From positions 772,600 through 805,531 of the forward strand of contig CM012953.1 of assembly GCA_000181795.3 (NCBI GenBank): 32,932 bases of DNA, in the 5' to 3' direction. The position numbers were made by a program, and so were the translations under genes. The notes under the pieces are model-generated. The model worked only from the letters and a program-made list of their open reading frames with translations, was not told the DNA's origin and searched no databases. The first letter of the stretch is position 1, and each line of letters begins with the position of its first letter. This DNA comes from Trichinella spiralis (lineage: Eukaryota; Nematoda; Enoplea; Trichinellida; Trichinellidae). Positions 1-11,100 of the stretch are shown here, piece after piece.

Positions 1-551
1 CCATTACGCAAGGCAGGAGATATATTATCATCGAAATAGTTTACTATTTATTTATTAATTTTTAAATACTTTTAAAATCAAGAACGAAAAACAGTAATCT
101 CAACAGTTGGGCATTTTTCAATTCACCCCACTGAAGACGCGAAAAAAATTATACGTATAATATATATAATAATATTAGGTGGTTTTCTTTTTTCTTGTTA
201 TTTATTTGTTTATCGTTGCTGCTCGACATGCAGAGAGGTAAATTGTTTCCATGCAGTTGTTTTTTGTTTCATTCACATCCTGTTGTTGAAATGTGGCAAT
301 GCAGTGAGATATTTTTTTTAAATAAAATTTCATTCTCTATTCTAATCAACCGCTTGTTGTGGTGGTAACAAGTGTTGTTGTTGTTGATGTTGTTGATTAT
401 CCCTGTTGTTGTTGTTGTTGTTGTTCTTGATGCTTGTTGTTTTTATTGGTTTAATTACCAACGTTGATAAAACAGCAGTGTACCTGTTTGTTTGTTTATA
501 CTCGTTGTTGTTATAGTTGTTATTGTTTGCTTGTTTATTTATTTCTTGGAG
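1..551. other. Upstream region of the acyl-CoA synthetase gene
   Basis: No gene is supported here. The stretch is AT-rich and contains a TTG/CAA trinucleotide-rich tract at about 371-426 and a TTTG-rich run near 488-500. The tract makes long artificial open frames (Gln/Asn-rich on the minus strand) that have no other coding character. The promoter and 5' UTR of the gene starting at 552 should lie here, but no convincing TATA box or trans-splice acceptor was seen. Confidence 0.5.
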
Positions 552-3392
552 ATGAGCGGTGGTAGTTGGAACAGTGAACAGCAAAGTTTGGCCGAAGCGT
601 TGGAAGTGAACTGCGTTGCCCATGCCGACCGTGAGGCGATGGTATTCGTCGAAGAAGGAAAACGGTGGACGTTCGGCCAACTCAGTCAGGCGGTCTGCAA
701 GCTGGCTAAGGGATTTTTGAGCGTCGGCTTGAAGCCGTCCGACCGGATACTGCTTGTCGGCTTCAACTGCAGCGACCTGGCGGTGTCGGTGTTCGCCGCC
801 TCCAGAGCGGGTCTGGTGTTCACTCTGGCCAGCCCGATGCTTCTCAAAGACTACCTCTCGTTGCGTGAGCTGATCAACACGGTATGCGGTGGTCGTGTTC
901 TGCTTTGGTTTGTTCATTTGCTTTTTCTGTCCAATTCAGATTCAATGCAAAGCTGTGGTGTTTTACATGACCGAAAAGTCGGAAAAGTATTTCTCCAATT
1001 TAGCTCAACTGATACCCAAGCTGTTGTCCAGTTCGGATGAAGGTGGCGGTTGCCTCTCGTCGCCATCTTTGACGCACGTTTTTGTCGCCGGACCGGGGCA
1101 GACCAACTTCAAGTTGGCTTTTTGTTTGTTTGTTTGTTTGTTTATTTGTTTATTTTGCTCATCTACTCTCAGGGCAGCTTATTCGTTGTCAGAAGTGTGG
1201 AATTCAGTGAACGAAGTTGTTGAAGTCCAGTGCAAGCCAGGAGCCGACGACTTGGCTGCAATTTTGCTCACTTCAGTATGATTCAACATTATATATGTTT
1301 TTACAAAGGAGAATGTGAGAAGGAAAAATGATTGTCCACTGATTTGGTTTGTTGTTTAGAAGGTTCATGGCAAGCCAAAAGCGGTACAATTGACGCATTA
1401 TCAACTTTTGAAATCTTGCCTGATTGTTGGCTCTGAGCTCGGCTTGACGGATCCGGTGAGCAACAACATGCAACCAATTATTTTACCATTACTAATAATT
1501 TTTCTTGACAACAACAACAACAACAACAGCAACAATATTATTGTTATGCAATTAACAAATAAAAGATCCAAATTTTCTATCCTCTTGTTTGCCGTGTGTG
1601 TGTTTGTGTGCATGTATGTATGTATGTGTGCTTTGTTCGCTTTTACTAACGAATTTGATTTTCAAACTTGAAACAACACAAAACAAAGCAAAAGTATAAC
1701 GCAATTGAAACAAAAAAAAACGAATCTTCTCGTCCATCACGATGATTATTCATTCATATGGTTCTTGAAATTGCATCATGCTTAGCGCATTTAATGAAAT
1801 TTTGAAAAGTTCAGAGTTCTGAGAGCACATGTTTGCTGTGAAATTGATTCTAATTTGAAAAAGAAGAGAACAAAAATGGAATTTAATATATTCCAGGCTG
1901 AAATTGTTTGTTGCGTATTTCCAATATTTCGTGGACCAGCAATGTGCATTGCACTGTTGAGCAATGCTCTGTTCTGTAGCAAAGTGGTCTATCCAGCCGA
2001 GCAACCTCTTCCAGCGGATGTGTGGCGTGCTATTGAATCCGAAGGGTTATTTTTAATGAATATAATTTTAAGAAAAAAAACAATTTATTTATTCATTTAG
2101 ATGCACTTGTATTTTGACCAGTCCAACTGCATTGTCTCTAATGCTGAGATTGTCCGATTTGAACAAATACAATCTTACAACACTAATCTCAGGCGAGGAT
2201 TGTTTGTCGCATTTGATTCGATTTTAATTTGTATTAAATTTTCAATATCCACTTCAGCCTGCTTTGCTAGCGATCAATTTTCTCAAGAACTGTTGTCCTT
2301 GTTGAAAAGGACCAACATCAAAACGGTCATGGTATGCAACTTTGTTGTTCAATTTCAATTATACCAACTGCTTGCTTCGTGCAAATAAATATACGGTGGG
2401 TGCATCGCGGTGTAGCTGTTGATTTTCATTTTCAGAGTGGAATGTTTCTCACTGAAGCCGGCTGCATGCCGATATTTTTTCCAAAAATGGCACCCTGCCA
2501 AAAGATGACCATATCCGTTGGAAGGGCGCATGGGAATTTTGAAATTAAAATTGTCGACCAACAAGGCAACCGCTGTCGTCCCGGTGAAACGGGCGAACTG
2601 TGCGTTCACACTTTGGCTGGCAGTAAATTTTTGGGCTACGTCGTTGGTGGTGAAGAGAACAGTTGTTCGAAAGAAGAAAATTGGATTCACACGGAGTATT
2701 TAGTGGATTTTTAAAAATTATTTCAGTTATTATAATTTTTCGTTTGTTTATTATTGTAGAGATTTAGCTACTGTTGACAAAGATGGATACGTTTCACTTT
2801 GGGGAAAAACGAGCGATGTGATCAACAGAAAAGGGACCCTTCTTTATCCCCACATGTACGAACGTCACATCGGTACTTTGCAGTGGATTCAGTCTGTTCA
2901 GGTGATTACAGAAATAAATATTTCTTGAATATACAGAAAAAGAAAACGCAATAATATTGTTATTGCATGTATTCTTTGAAAAATCATCATAAATTTTGAA
3001 GGCAATCGAATTACCGGATGCAGAAAATGGAGAAAACTTTTGCATTTGCATTCTACTCAAACCCAAAGTGGAAGTGAACAAAGACATGGTTATCAATAAA
3101 ATAAGATCAAATTGCTCTGAAGCGAAGGTTTTTATATTTAAACAAAAAATAAAATTGAAACTCCGCAGCAAAAAAATATTAATTTCATTTTTTTCCTCTT
3201 CAGTTACCTCCAATTGATCATATTCTAATTATGGACGAATTTCCACGAACAATAGCGAAAAGGGTAAAAAGTTTGTGATGATATATTTGTTTTCAATTTG
3301 CACATCATACCAACCATCATGCATGTATTGTTGTTATATTCTTTTAGATAGACAAGACAGAATTGAAAAGAATCGCAAAATCGATGATTTAA
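552..3392 (+). CDS. Acyl-CoA synthetase / 4-coumarate-CoA ligase-like (ANL superfamily), altered catalytic motifs
   Basis: AMP-binding enzymes of this family activate a carboxylic acid with ATP and pass the acyl group to CoA. Twelve exons keep one frame: 552-881, 940-1112, 1173-1275, 1360-1455, 1897-2045, 2101-2201, 2258-2331, 2436-2695, 2760-2901, 3002-3127, 3204-3263, 3348-3392. They give 552 aa, the usual family length. Start is the ATG opening MSGGSWNSEQQSLAEALEVN. Recognisable blocks in order: W-TFGQL near residue 37; the P-loop region TSKVHGKPKAVQLTHYQ (about 201-217); LTEAG; GETGELCV; WIHTEDLATVDKDGYVSLWG; GKTSDVINRKG; FPRTIAKRIDKTELKR near the end. Oddities: the P-loop is TSKVHGKPK instead of TSG[ST]TGKPK, TGD is TED, and the C-terminal GK(I/V) lysine site reads KRI. 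The protein is therefore either divergent or catalytically dead. It converges on the minus-strand gene at 4629-7581. An AATAAA at about 3786 could be the poly(A) signal. Some exon edges (introns 2 and 6) use weak donors. Confidence 0.85.
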
Positions 3393-3758
3393 TCGTCGAC
3401 ACACAAGACAAATACGGCAGTAGTATACAAATCAAACAAACTGTAGAATGTAGCTAGCTGGTGGTAGTGTTTTTGTTGTGCATGTGGAAAATTTCAACAG
3501 TATCCAATTGTTGCTCAGTGCTTTTGTTGAAATGTAGTCGAAAATTTGCAAGAAGAAGAAGCAAAATAATATATTTAGCTTTTGAAATGCGATGCTTTTC
3601 TTCATATTTCACTTTAGTGTATTCATCAAATTTATGTAAAAGAAAAAAGCATTCGCTATGTATGTATTTATTTATTTCTATTCCATTTTTTCTGTAATTA
3701 ATATTCAAAACAAAAATTAATCAATTATCCAATTAAAGGTCCATTTTTATTATTGTTA

Positions 3759-4247
3759 TTAGTGGACTGAATTGAATCGTGAAGAATAAAAATTTCTATT
3801 TCTTGTTTGCATTCGTGTGGTGGGATATCCAACTGGCACAACCTGCACACAAATTTATCAGACAAGCTGGCATATGCTATTTGGATCGACAAAACGTTAA
3901 TGTGGACATATGACTGATTGTCCTGTCGGTAAGCGAACGAGATTAATTGCTTACTGTTTTCAGAATGACCATACCCGAGGGATCTGTTGTACAGTATGTT
4001 GTTGAGCGTTATTTTTATGAAGCTCAATCTGAGTAAAAACATATTAGTAGCATAGTTGGATCTCAAATAAATGTACAGATAATAAAATGTAGATGATTAT
4101 TCTTTGTAATTTATTTAATTATTTATAAATCAGTACAGTGGTACAGTGGAGGAGAGAGTAGAGTTTAAAAAGTTTACTGAATATTTTTATTGCTAATATT
4201 GACGATCGTCTGATTAAATCCGCCGTGATCACTGACCGACCGACCAT
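3759..4247 (-). CDS. Possible spliced minus-strand tail, three phase-compatible exons, unknown protein
   Basis: Three minus-strand segments fit together: 4247-4204 (after a pyrimidine-rich acceptor; encodes GRSVSDHGGFNQTI), 4028-3975 (after TTTTTACTCAG; encodes IELHKNNAQQHTVQQIPR, donor GGTATGG) and 3842-3759 (after TTTGTGTGCAG; 27 residues ending RFNSVH and a TAA). The internal joins are phase 0, and an AATAAA lies just beyond the stop at about 3751-3746. The first segment needs an upstream exon supplying one base. It could be an alternative 3' end of the acyltransferase gene on the same strand, or an independent gene whose 5' part is not recognised. No domain was recognised. In the second copy (about 9930-10430) the reading ends four codons earlier. 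The first donor (GTCAAT) is weak, so this could be chance. Confidence 0.28.
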
Positions 4248-4553
4248 CTGTCCGCAGTAAAAGACAAAACAAAGCACATTATTGAAAGGCATTTCACAAC
4301 AGTATTTCACTTAGCACAAGAAAGCATATAAATAATGGTAAAATTAATGGAAAAAAAAGATTTAATTTCATAATATATTATTATTCATTTCGTTGAGCAA
4401 CACGTAAGGAAAAAGAAAATAAGCAACCACCGTACATGTATGTATGCACTCATTGAATAAATAAAAAGTACTGTTGGAAGAAAACTATTGCTGGCTTTCT
4501 TTTTGTAAAATAACAGATAGTATAAAGAAAAAATAGACTGATAAAAACAAAAA

Positions 4554-4577
4554 ATATATATATATATATATATATAT
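4554..4577. repeat. (TA)n microsatellite
   Basis: A run of alternating TA in the 3' flank of the acyltransferase gene. The matching run in the second copy (about 10746-10759) is shorter, a difference that alleles or young duplicates commonly show. Confidence 0.9.
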
Positions 4578-4628
4578 GTGCGTATACGTACGTAAGATGA
4601 GTGTCGTGAAGGAAATTCGAAAGCATAG

Positions 4629-7581
4629 TCAAAGAACATGGTGATGACTAAGCATAGCGTTGATGCGAGTCGGTGAACTGAGACGACGGGATTTTTTCCT
4701 CAACGGTCGAATGCGATGATCGCCAGCAGCCGAATCTTGATCCTTGTCACTGGTACTGAGATGTTCATTGTTGTAAACACTGACCAGCGCTTTCAGTTTG
4801 TACGAATCACCGTTCTCTTCTTCAGGCAAAGCGGTCGCTTTGTTCACCACGTTGCTCAGACCACGTTGGAACAACGCCATTTTCCTTTCCAACTGATCGA
4901 GCCGACTTATATAACTGCTGCGGTCAGGAAAGTGGCTAGTCTTGATCGAATGCAAATCATTCTGCACTTCACCGAGCAGACGTTCCAACTCGCCGACGGA
5001 TACTTTTTTCGACTTTTTTCTCCTCTTCCCTGTACTGACCACTTCCATGCTAATTTCCACCTTGTCCCCGTCGACCACTGCGGTCGACGACGAACAGGAT
5101 GTCACGGGCGGGGCGACGGCCCGGCAGACCGAAGATGCCGGTGTTGGCGGCGAATTCAGCCTGGCGTTGCGCAAAAAGCAAGGCAAATACGACAGTTCGG
5201 ACAGATTCAACAATCTGGCACCCATCTGAGCCAACAGATGGTGAATTTCGTTTTGCATATAGCCCACCAGCTGTTTCGGTTCCTGAAAATGACGCGGATC
5301 CACGTTCAAACTGACGTAGATTTCCGAGTTGAGATGTGTCAACGTGCAGGCGAATTTGCGTTTCGCCCAACCGGACAATTCGCCGACCACCGGAAACAAC
5401 AGCAGAGTGTTCAAATTCCGACCGCAGAGGTGGTAATTTTTCTCAACCTGCAAAAACGACACCAACCCTTCGGACGATTTGTAAAGCATCCTGGCACACC
5501 GGTGGGCCAAGCTGGCCGGCAGCACTGTCGAAATGGTGTTCAAGAAGAACGTGGCCGCTTGGGGAAACGACGAATCCAAGGTGCTATTCAATGCTTCTTG
5601 GGTTTTCCAGACTCGGGGTACGGCACCGTCGACGTCGACCGGCAGTTTCAACGGCACCACCACACACTTGTCGCAGTTTTGTCGCATCTCGTCAGCTTTA
5701 TTCTGCTGTTGCTGTTGCTGCTGATGATGCGGACGCGGATGCGAATGCTGCTTGCCGATGTCGATTGGCATGCTGATCACAAGTGCCGGCGGATGACGGA
5801 TACCTCGACTGCGAAAATGTCGACGAAGGGCACCGGCCAACACCGACAACAGCAGCTCTTGAATTGAGCAACGCAAAATTTTGCACAACCGGAGCACTTG
5901 GTCCAAGCTGGTGATCTTTGTCCAAGTCAATTTCCACTTTGTCGGATTTTCACCTCGACTTTCCAACGATGGCAAACCTCGGAACCTGCAAAACCAACCA
6001 CATTTATTCTCTGGAAACTACTACTGATTCATTGATTTCAAAAACAACTATTCTCACAATTGGATATTATTAAAAATTTAGAGAAAAAATAACAAATGAA
6101 ATATTTGCTGTTGAACAATTTGCAAAACGTAAAAGCAAAGCTCATAACAACAACAACAACTTCAACGCACAAATGATAAAATTACAGCAGCTGTTTGCTG
6201 TTATATATATATAATGTAGAGGCAGAAAATTTGAAAACAAAACTATATATGAAACATAAAAACGTCAATCATTGATTTCATGAAAAATTATGCCATCTGT
6301 TAAAACAACAAACATGCAAAATAAAATTTAAGAAAAAATTAAATTTTCTCGTAAAAAATTCCACTCACTCGATGAGATCATTCCAAACTGGATGAACTGA
6401 AGTGACCATGGACGTCAGCAGATTGATCGGTCCGTTGAGCATGTCTTGCGTAGCGCAGGCAATGGCCAGTATGAAGGAGGTGAGCATACCAAATGCACAG
6501 GGTACGGTGAAAAATATTTTCGGTTCAATTTTCACCGACGACTGGACCAAATGTTGTTGATCACTGCCACCGCCCCCGCCGATCAGGGACAACAGTTCCA
6601 AGGGACACAAGCAGGCGTCGGCCCAGGTCGACCGGATGAGCACGTTCATGGACGTGGTCGGCGCCAACGACCTGGTGCTCATCATGTACACCCTCCACTG
6701 GTCAGGGAGGGTCGACTTGATCAGCTGGTTGAGCGTCTGTTCCAAGTTGGCACCGGAGTCGTCGTCGTTCCACTGCTGTTCGGGCATGCTAACGCAAAAG
6801 TGGTCCTCAATTGGAAACGGCTTGCTGCTCTGCGTCGCTCCGTCCGGATCGCAGCATATCAACGCATGTCTGCTGGTGCAGAGCAACAGCCGTTGCAAGA
6901 GGAAATCCTGCAGCGCTTTCAAATCCAAACCGGAGTCCAAGCTCAGCGAAAGCAAATAGTACAAGCTCGGCTGGTGACGACGATGATGCTTGTTGCTGGT
7001 GCTGGTGGTGGTGGCGTGGTGACGATCGGGTGGCGAACCGAACGGCCACAGTGGATCGCAGTGGCGTTTGTAGAACGTGCGGTGGAAGAGCGGCAAATTT
7101 GAAAACCGACCAATCAGGTAGAAGAAAAAGCGAAACGGGATGAGCAAGGTGACCAAAGCGAAGAAAGCCAACGACAATGTAAAACAGACCAAGCTTCTTC
7201 CAACGGCGACCAACACCGGCAGCAGAGCTTTGGCCACGCCCGGCAGGCGACAGCCGCTCACGGGAGGGTTGAAATATTTCGGATGCCAAGGACCGAACGC
7301 GTCGACCGTACAAGAATGGCCGTCGGCCAGCAAATTCGACTGGTCCCGGTGGAGGCTGGAACAAAATATTTAACAGAAATAAAAAGGGAAAAAGCATTCG
7401 GTACAAGCAGCGGATAGCACAGCAAGCCGAACTGAACGGCAACTCACTTGGAAAACGCAGTCTCGGTTGACAAACAAGACGGAGAATGGCTGCAATTGGA
7501 AAGCAAATGCGACACCTCGTCTCGACTGTCGTCCAGCTGACTGGCGGCGGTGACAAATTCATCTTCAATCGTCGAGTCCAT
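4629..7581 (-). CDS. WS/DGAT-like acyltransferase-fold membrane protein
   Basis: Three exons, 7581-7448, 7355-6369 and 5985-4629, with matching phases (2, 2), give 825 aa. The start is the ATG of MDSTIEDEF, the first in-frame ATG before a good GTGAGT donor. Exon 2 encodes a hydrophobic N-terminal stretch (about residues 82-122: LLPVLVAVGRSLVCFTLSLA and on), probably one or two membrane helices. The join of exons 2 and 3 onward reads like the WS/DGAT C-terminal domain: W-LTWTKITSLDQVLRLCKIL, IQELLLSVLAGALRRHFRSR, VISMPIDIG, then the block around LCGRNLNTLLLFPVVGELSG and LNVDPRHF. The family makes wax esters or triacylglycerol from acyl-CoA through HHxxxDG. Here the matching place reads IRSTWADACLCPLELLSL, so the catalytic histidines are missing. 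The C-terminal about 200 residues add a basic segment (KRRKKSKK), a probable coiled coil and another basic patch before the stop, which is unlike bacterial relatives. It converges with the acyl-CoA synthetase gene. The exons are much GC-richer than their surroundings. Confidence 0.82.
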
Positions 7582-8124
7582 CGTGTTTAGCCGTTTGCCG
7601 TTAGCCGACGTGTTTCATCTTGGGAAGAGAAAAATAAAATGAAACGAGACGAAAAAAAAATATTCAAAATTCACACGCACACACGAGCAGTGAACAACAA
7701 AACTTGACAAAAATATAAACCACAACAAAACAAGCTGAACAATTACAAAATCAAACCATGCTACAGTAGGCATAAAAGAATAATTAAGTTGATTTGTAAA
7801 TTGAACAATTGTTTGTCCATTGCCGAAGCGGCAAAAAGGTCGATTGGACTTTTGAAACATATTGCAAAATGCCAATTCGCTTGGAAAACACTCAAAATCC
7901 ACCAGGGTTTAAATTTTAACAAAGTTTTTTTGCAAGCATCTTGGGTATTGTTATACTGGCGTAATGGTGACAATTGACAAGGCGTAATTTGAGCAAATGA
8001 CAAATATTTAAAGGTCAAATTTTTGAAAGTTGTGCAAAAATGTTTCATTTGATCGAATTTTGAAAATGATATTATTTCCATCGTTGAATAATTTGTACAA
8101 ATTTGAATTGAAATAATTGCACTG
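7582..8124. other. Intergenic region upstream of the acyltransferase-like gene
   Basis: It holds the presumed promoter and 5' UTR of the minus-strand gene starting at 7581. Open frames exist on both strands (a plus frame at 7789-7977, a minus frame at 7761-8132), but neither shows a recognisable domain or splice structure. From about 8050 rightward, weak similarity to synthetase exon 5 begins. Confidence 0.5.
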
Positions 8125-9562
8125 TCAATCAATGCTCTGGTAGTGTTGCATTGTGATCTATCCAGACGAGCAATCTCTATCAGCGGGATGTGTGGTGTAA
8201 TATTGAATCCGACGGGTTATTATTATTCAATATAAGAATAAGAAAAATAATACAACTTATATATTCATTTAGATGCATTTGTATCTGACCAGTCCAAATG
8301 CCTTGTCTTGAATTGAGAGATTGTCGGATTGGAGCATATACAATGTTCCTACATTAATGTCAGACGAGGATTGTTTGTCGCATGTGATCAGAGTATAAGG
8401 CCTAGTAAATGTTCAGTATCCAAGTCAGCTTCATGGGGTGGAAATCAATTTTTTCAAGAGAAATTGTCCTTGGAGAAAAGGACCAACATCAAAACGGTCA
8501 TGGTATGCAAGAAAGTTGTTCAATTTCAATTATACCAATCGCTTGCTTAGGGCAAATAAATATACGGCGGGTGCATCCCGGTGTGGGTGCGGATCATCTT
8601 TCTCTGAGGGGCATGTTTATCGACGAAGCCGAATGCATGCTGATATTTTTTCCAAAAATGGCACCCTGCCAAAAGATGACCATATCCGTTGGAAGGGCGC
8701 ATGGGAATTTTGAAATTAAAATTGTCGACCAACAAGGCAACCGCTGTCGTCCCGGTGAAACGGGCGAACTGTGCGTTCACACTTTGGCTGGCAGTAAATT
8801 TTTGGGCTACGTCGTTGGTGGTGAAGAGAACAGTTGTTCGAAAGAAGAAAATTGGATTCACACGGAGTATTTAGTGGATTTTTAAAAATTATTTCAGTTA
8901 TTATAATTTTTCGTTTGTTTATTATTGTAGAGATTTAGCTACTGTTGACAAAGATGGATACGTTTCACTTTGGGGAAAAACGAGCGATGTGATCAACAGA
9001 AAAGGGACCCTTCTTTATCCCCACATGTACGAACGTCACATCGGTACTTTGCAGTGGATTCAGTCTGTTCAGGTGATTACAGAAATAAATATTTCTTGAA
9101 TATACAGAAAAAGAAAACACAATAATATTGTTATTGCATGTATTCTTTGAAAAATAATCATAAATTTTGAAGGCAATCGAATTACCGGATGCAGAAAATG
9201 GAGAAAACTTTTGCATTTGCATTCTACTCAAACCCAAAGTGGAAGTGAACAAAGATATGGTTATCAATAAAATAAGATCAAATTGCTCTGAAGCGAAGGT
9301 TTTTATATTTAAACAAAAAATAAAATTGAAACTCAGCAGCAAGAAAATATTAATTTCATTTTTTCCTCTTCAGTTACCTCCAATTGATCATATTCTAATT
9401 ATGGACGAATTTCCACGAACAATAGCGAAAAGGGTAAAAAGTTTGTGATGATTTATTTGTTTTTAATTTGCACATCATACCAACCATCATGCATGTATTG
9501 TTGTTATATTCTTTTAGATAGACAAGACAGAATTGAAAAGAATCGCAAAATCGATGATTTAA
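8125..9562 (+). pseudogene. 5'-truncated second copy of the acyl-CoA synthetase gene
   Basis: It corresponds to exons 5-12 of the gene at 552-3392; exons 1-4 are absent upstream. The left part (about 8125-8640) matches exons 5-7 and the start of exon 8 only at roughly 75-85% by eye. It carries an in-frame stop just after the exon 6 start (TGCATTTGTATCTGA) and other small changes. From about 8641 to the stop at 9560-9562 the match is almost perfect: exon 8' ends at 8866, exon 9' is 8931-9072, and the last exon ends in the same TAA. Lacking the N-terminal half and the P-loop region, it cannot encode an enzyme. It could be a real partial duplicate or a misplaced haplotype contig. Confidence 0.75.
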
Positions 9563-10810
9563 TCGTCGACACACAAGACAAATACGGCAGTAGTATACAA
9601 ATCAAACAAACTGTAGAATGTAGCTAGCTGGTGGTAGTGTTTTTATTGTGCATGTGGAAAATTTCAACAGTATCCAATTGTTGCTCAGTGCTTTTGTTGA
9701 AATGTAGTCGAAAATTTGCAAGAAGAAGAAGCAAAATAATATATTTAGCTTTTGAAATGCGATGCTTTTCTTCATATTTCACTTTAGTGTGTGTATTCAT
9801 CAAATTTATGTAAAAGAAAAAAGCATTCGCTATGTATGTATTTATTTATTTCTATTCCATTTTTTCTGTAATTAATATTCAAAACAAAAATTAATCAATT
9901 ATCCAATTAAAGGTCCATTTTTATTATTGTTATTAGTGGATTCAATTGAATCGTGAAAAATAAAAAGTTCTATTTCTTGTTTGCATTCGTGTGGTGGGAT
10001 ATCCAACTGGCACAACCTGCACACAAATTTATCAGACAAGCTGGCATATGCTATTTGGATCGACAAAACGTTAATGTGGACAGATGACTGATTGTCCTGT
10101 CGGTAAGCGAACGAGATTAATTGCTTACTGTTTTCAGAATGACCATACCCGAGGGATCTGTTGTACAGTATGTTGTTGAGCGTTATTTTTATGAAGCTCA
10201 ATCTGAGTAAAAACATATTAGTAGCATAGTTGGATCTCAAATAAATGTACAGATAATAAAATGTACTAGAAGAAAATGTAGATGATTATTCTTTGTAATT
10301 TATTTAATTATTTATAAATCAGTACAGTGGTACAGTGGAGGAGAGAGTAGAGTTTAAAAAGTTTACTGAATATTTTTATTGCTAATATTGACGATCGTCT
10401 GATTAAATCCGCCGTGATCACTGACCGACCGACCATCTGTCCGCAGTAAAAGACAAAACAAAGCACATTATTGAAAGGCATTTCACAACAGTATTTCACT
10501 TAGCACAAGAAAGCATATAAATAATGGTAAAATTATTGAAAAAAAAGATTTAATTTCATAATATATTATTATTCATTTCGTTGAGCAACACGTAAGGAAA
10601 AAGAAAATAAGCAACCACCGTACATGTATGTATGCATTCATTGAATAAATAAAAAGTACTGTTGGAAGAAAACTTTTGCTGGCTTTCTTTTTGTAAAATA
10701 ACAGATAGTATAAAGAAAAAATAGACTGATAAAAACAAAAAAAAAATATATATATATATGTGCGTATACGTACATAAGATGAGTGTCGTGAAGGATATTC
10801 GAAAGCATAG

Positions 10811-11100
10811 TCAGAGAACATGGTGATGACTAAGCATAGCGTTGATGCGAGTCGGTGAACTGAGACGACGGGATTTTTTTCCTCAACGGTCGAATGCGAT
10901 GATCGCCAGCAGCCGAATCTTGTTCCTTGTCACTGTACTGAGATGTTCATTGTTGTAAACACTGACCAGCGCTTTCAATTTGAACGAATCACCGTTCTCT
11001 TCTTCAGGCAAAGCGGTCGCTTTGTTCACACGTTGCTCAGACCACGTTGTACACGCCATTTTCCTTTCCAACTGATCGAGCCGACTTATGAACTGCTGCG
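10811..11100 (-). pseudogene. 3' fragment of a second acyltransferase-like gene copy, cut by the gap
   Basis: It is the counterpart of the C-terminal end of the gene at 4629-7581, with the same TGA at 10811-10813. Compared with the intact copy the frame is disturbed repeatedly over about 230 bp: one extra T in the run near 10875, a missing G near 10937, a missing C near 11027, and shortened sequence near 11050 and 11090. All lie next to the run of Ns, so low-quality contig-end sequence is at least as likely as real decay. The rest of this copy, if it exists, is in the gap. Confidence 0.65.

Larger units (their letters stand above)
3393..4628. other. Convergent 3' flanks between synthetase and acyltransferase genes
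   Basis: This is the tail-to-tail gap between the two genes. It contains an AT microsatellite at 4554-4577, poly(A)-like signals on both strands, and a 113-codon minus-strand open frame (3725-4066). That open frame overlaps a better, spliced minus-strand reading described separately. The whole stretch recurs near-identically at about 9563-10810. Confidence 0.6.
8125..11100. repeat. Direct duplicate of about 1950-4922
   Basis: The sequence from the middle of the synthetase gene through its 3' flank into the last exon of the acyltransferase-like gene reappears about 6.17 kb downstream in the same orientation. The central part (about 8641-10800) differs only by scattered substitutions, microsatellite length changes and one about 15-bp insertion near 10264. 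The left edge is diverged, and the right edge (10870-11100) has several one- or two-base indels before the assembly gap. Confidence 0.9.

Noticed and set aside
342-917. 191-codon minus-strand frame rich in Asn, Gln and Thr
   Set aside because: It is the shadow of synthetase exon 1 plus a TTG/CAA repeat; the plus strand carries the recognisable protein.
3725-4066. 113-codon minus-strand frame, also present at 9899-10240
   Set aside because: Differences between the two copies change amino acids freely, no domain was recognised, and a spliced reading in another frame fits splice signals better.
4716-5867. 383-codon plus-strand frame
   Set aside because: It is antisense to exon 3 of the acyltransferase-like gene, whose minus-strand reading matches a known fold; the plus frame matches nothing.
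6446-7102. 218-codon plus-strand frame and a 253-codon minus-strand frame in another phase
   Set aside because: Both are shadows of exon 2 of the minus-strand gene; GC-rich coding DNA leaves other frames open.
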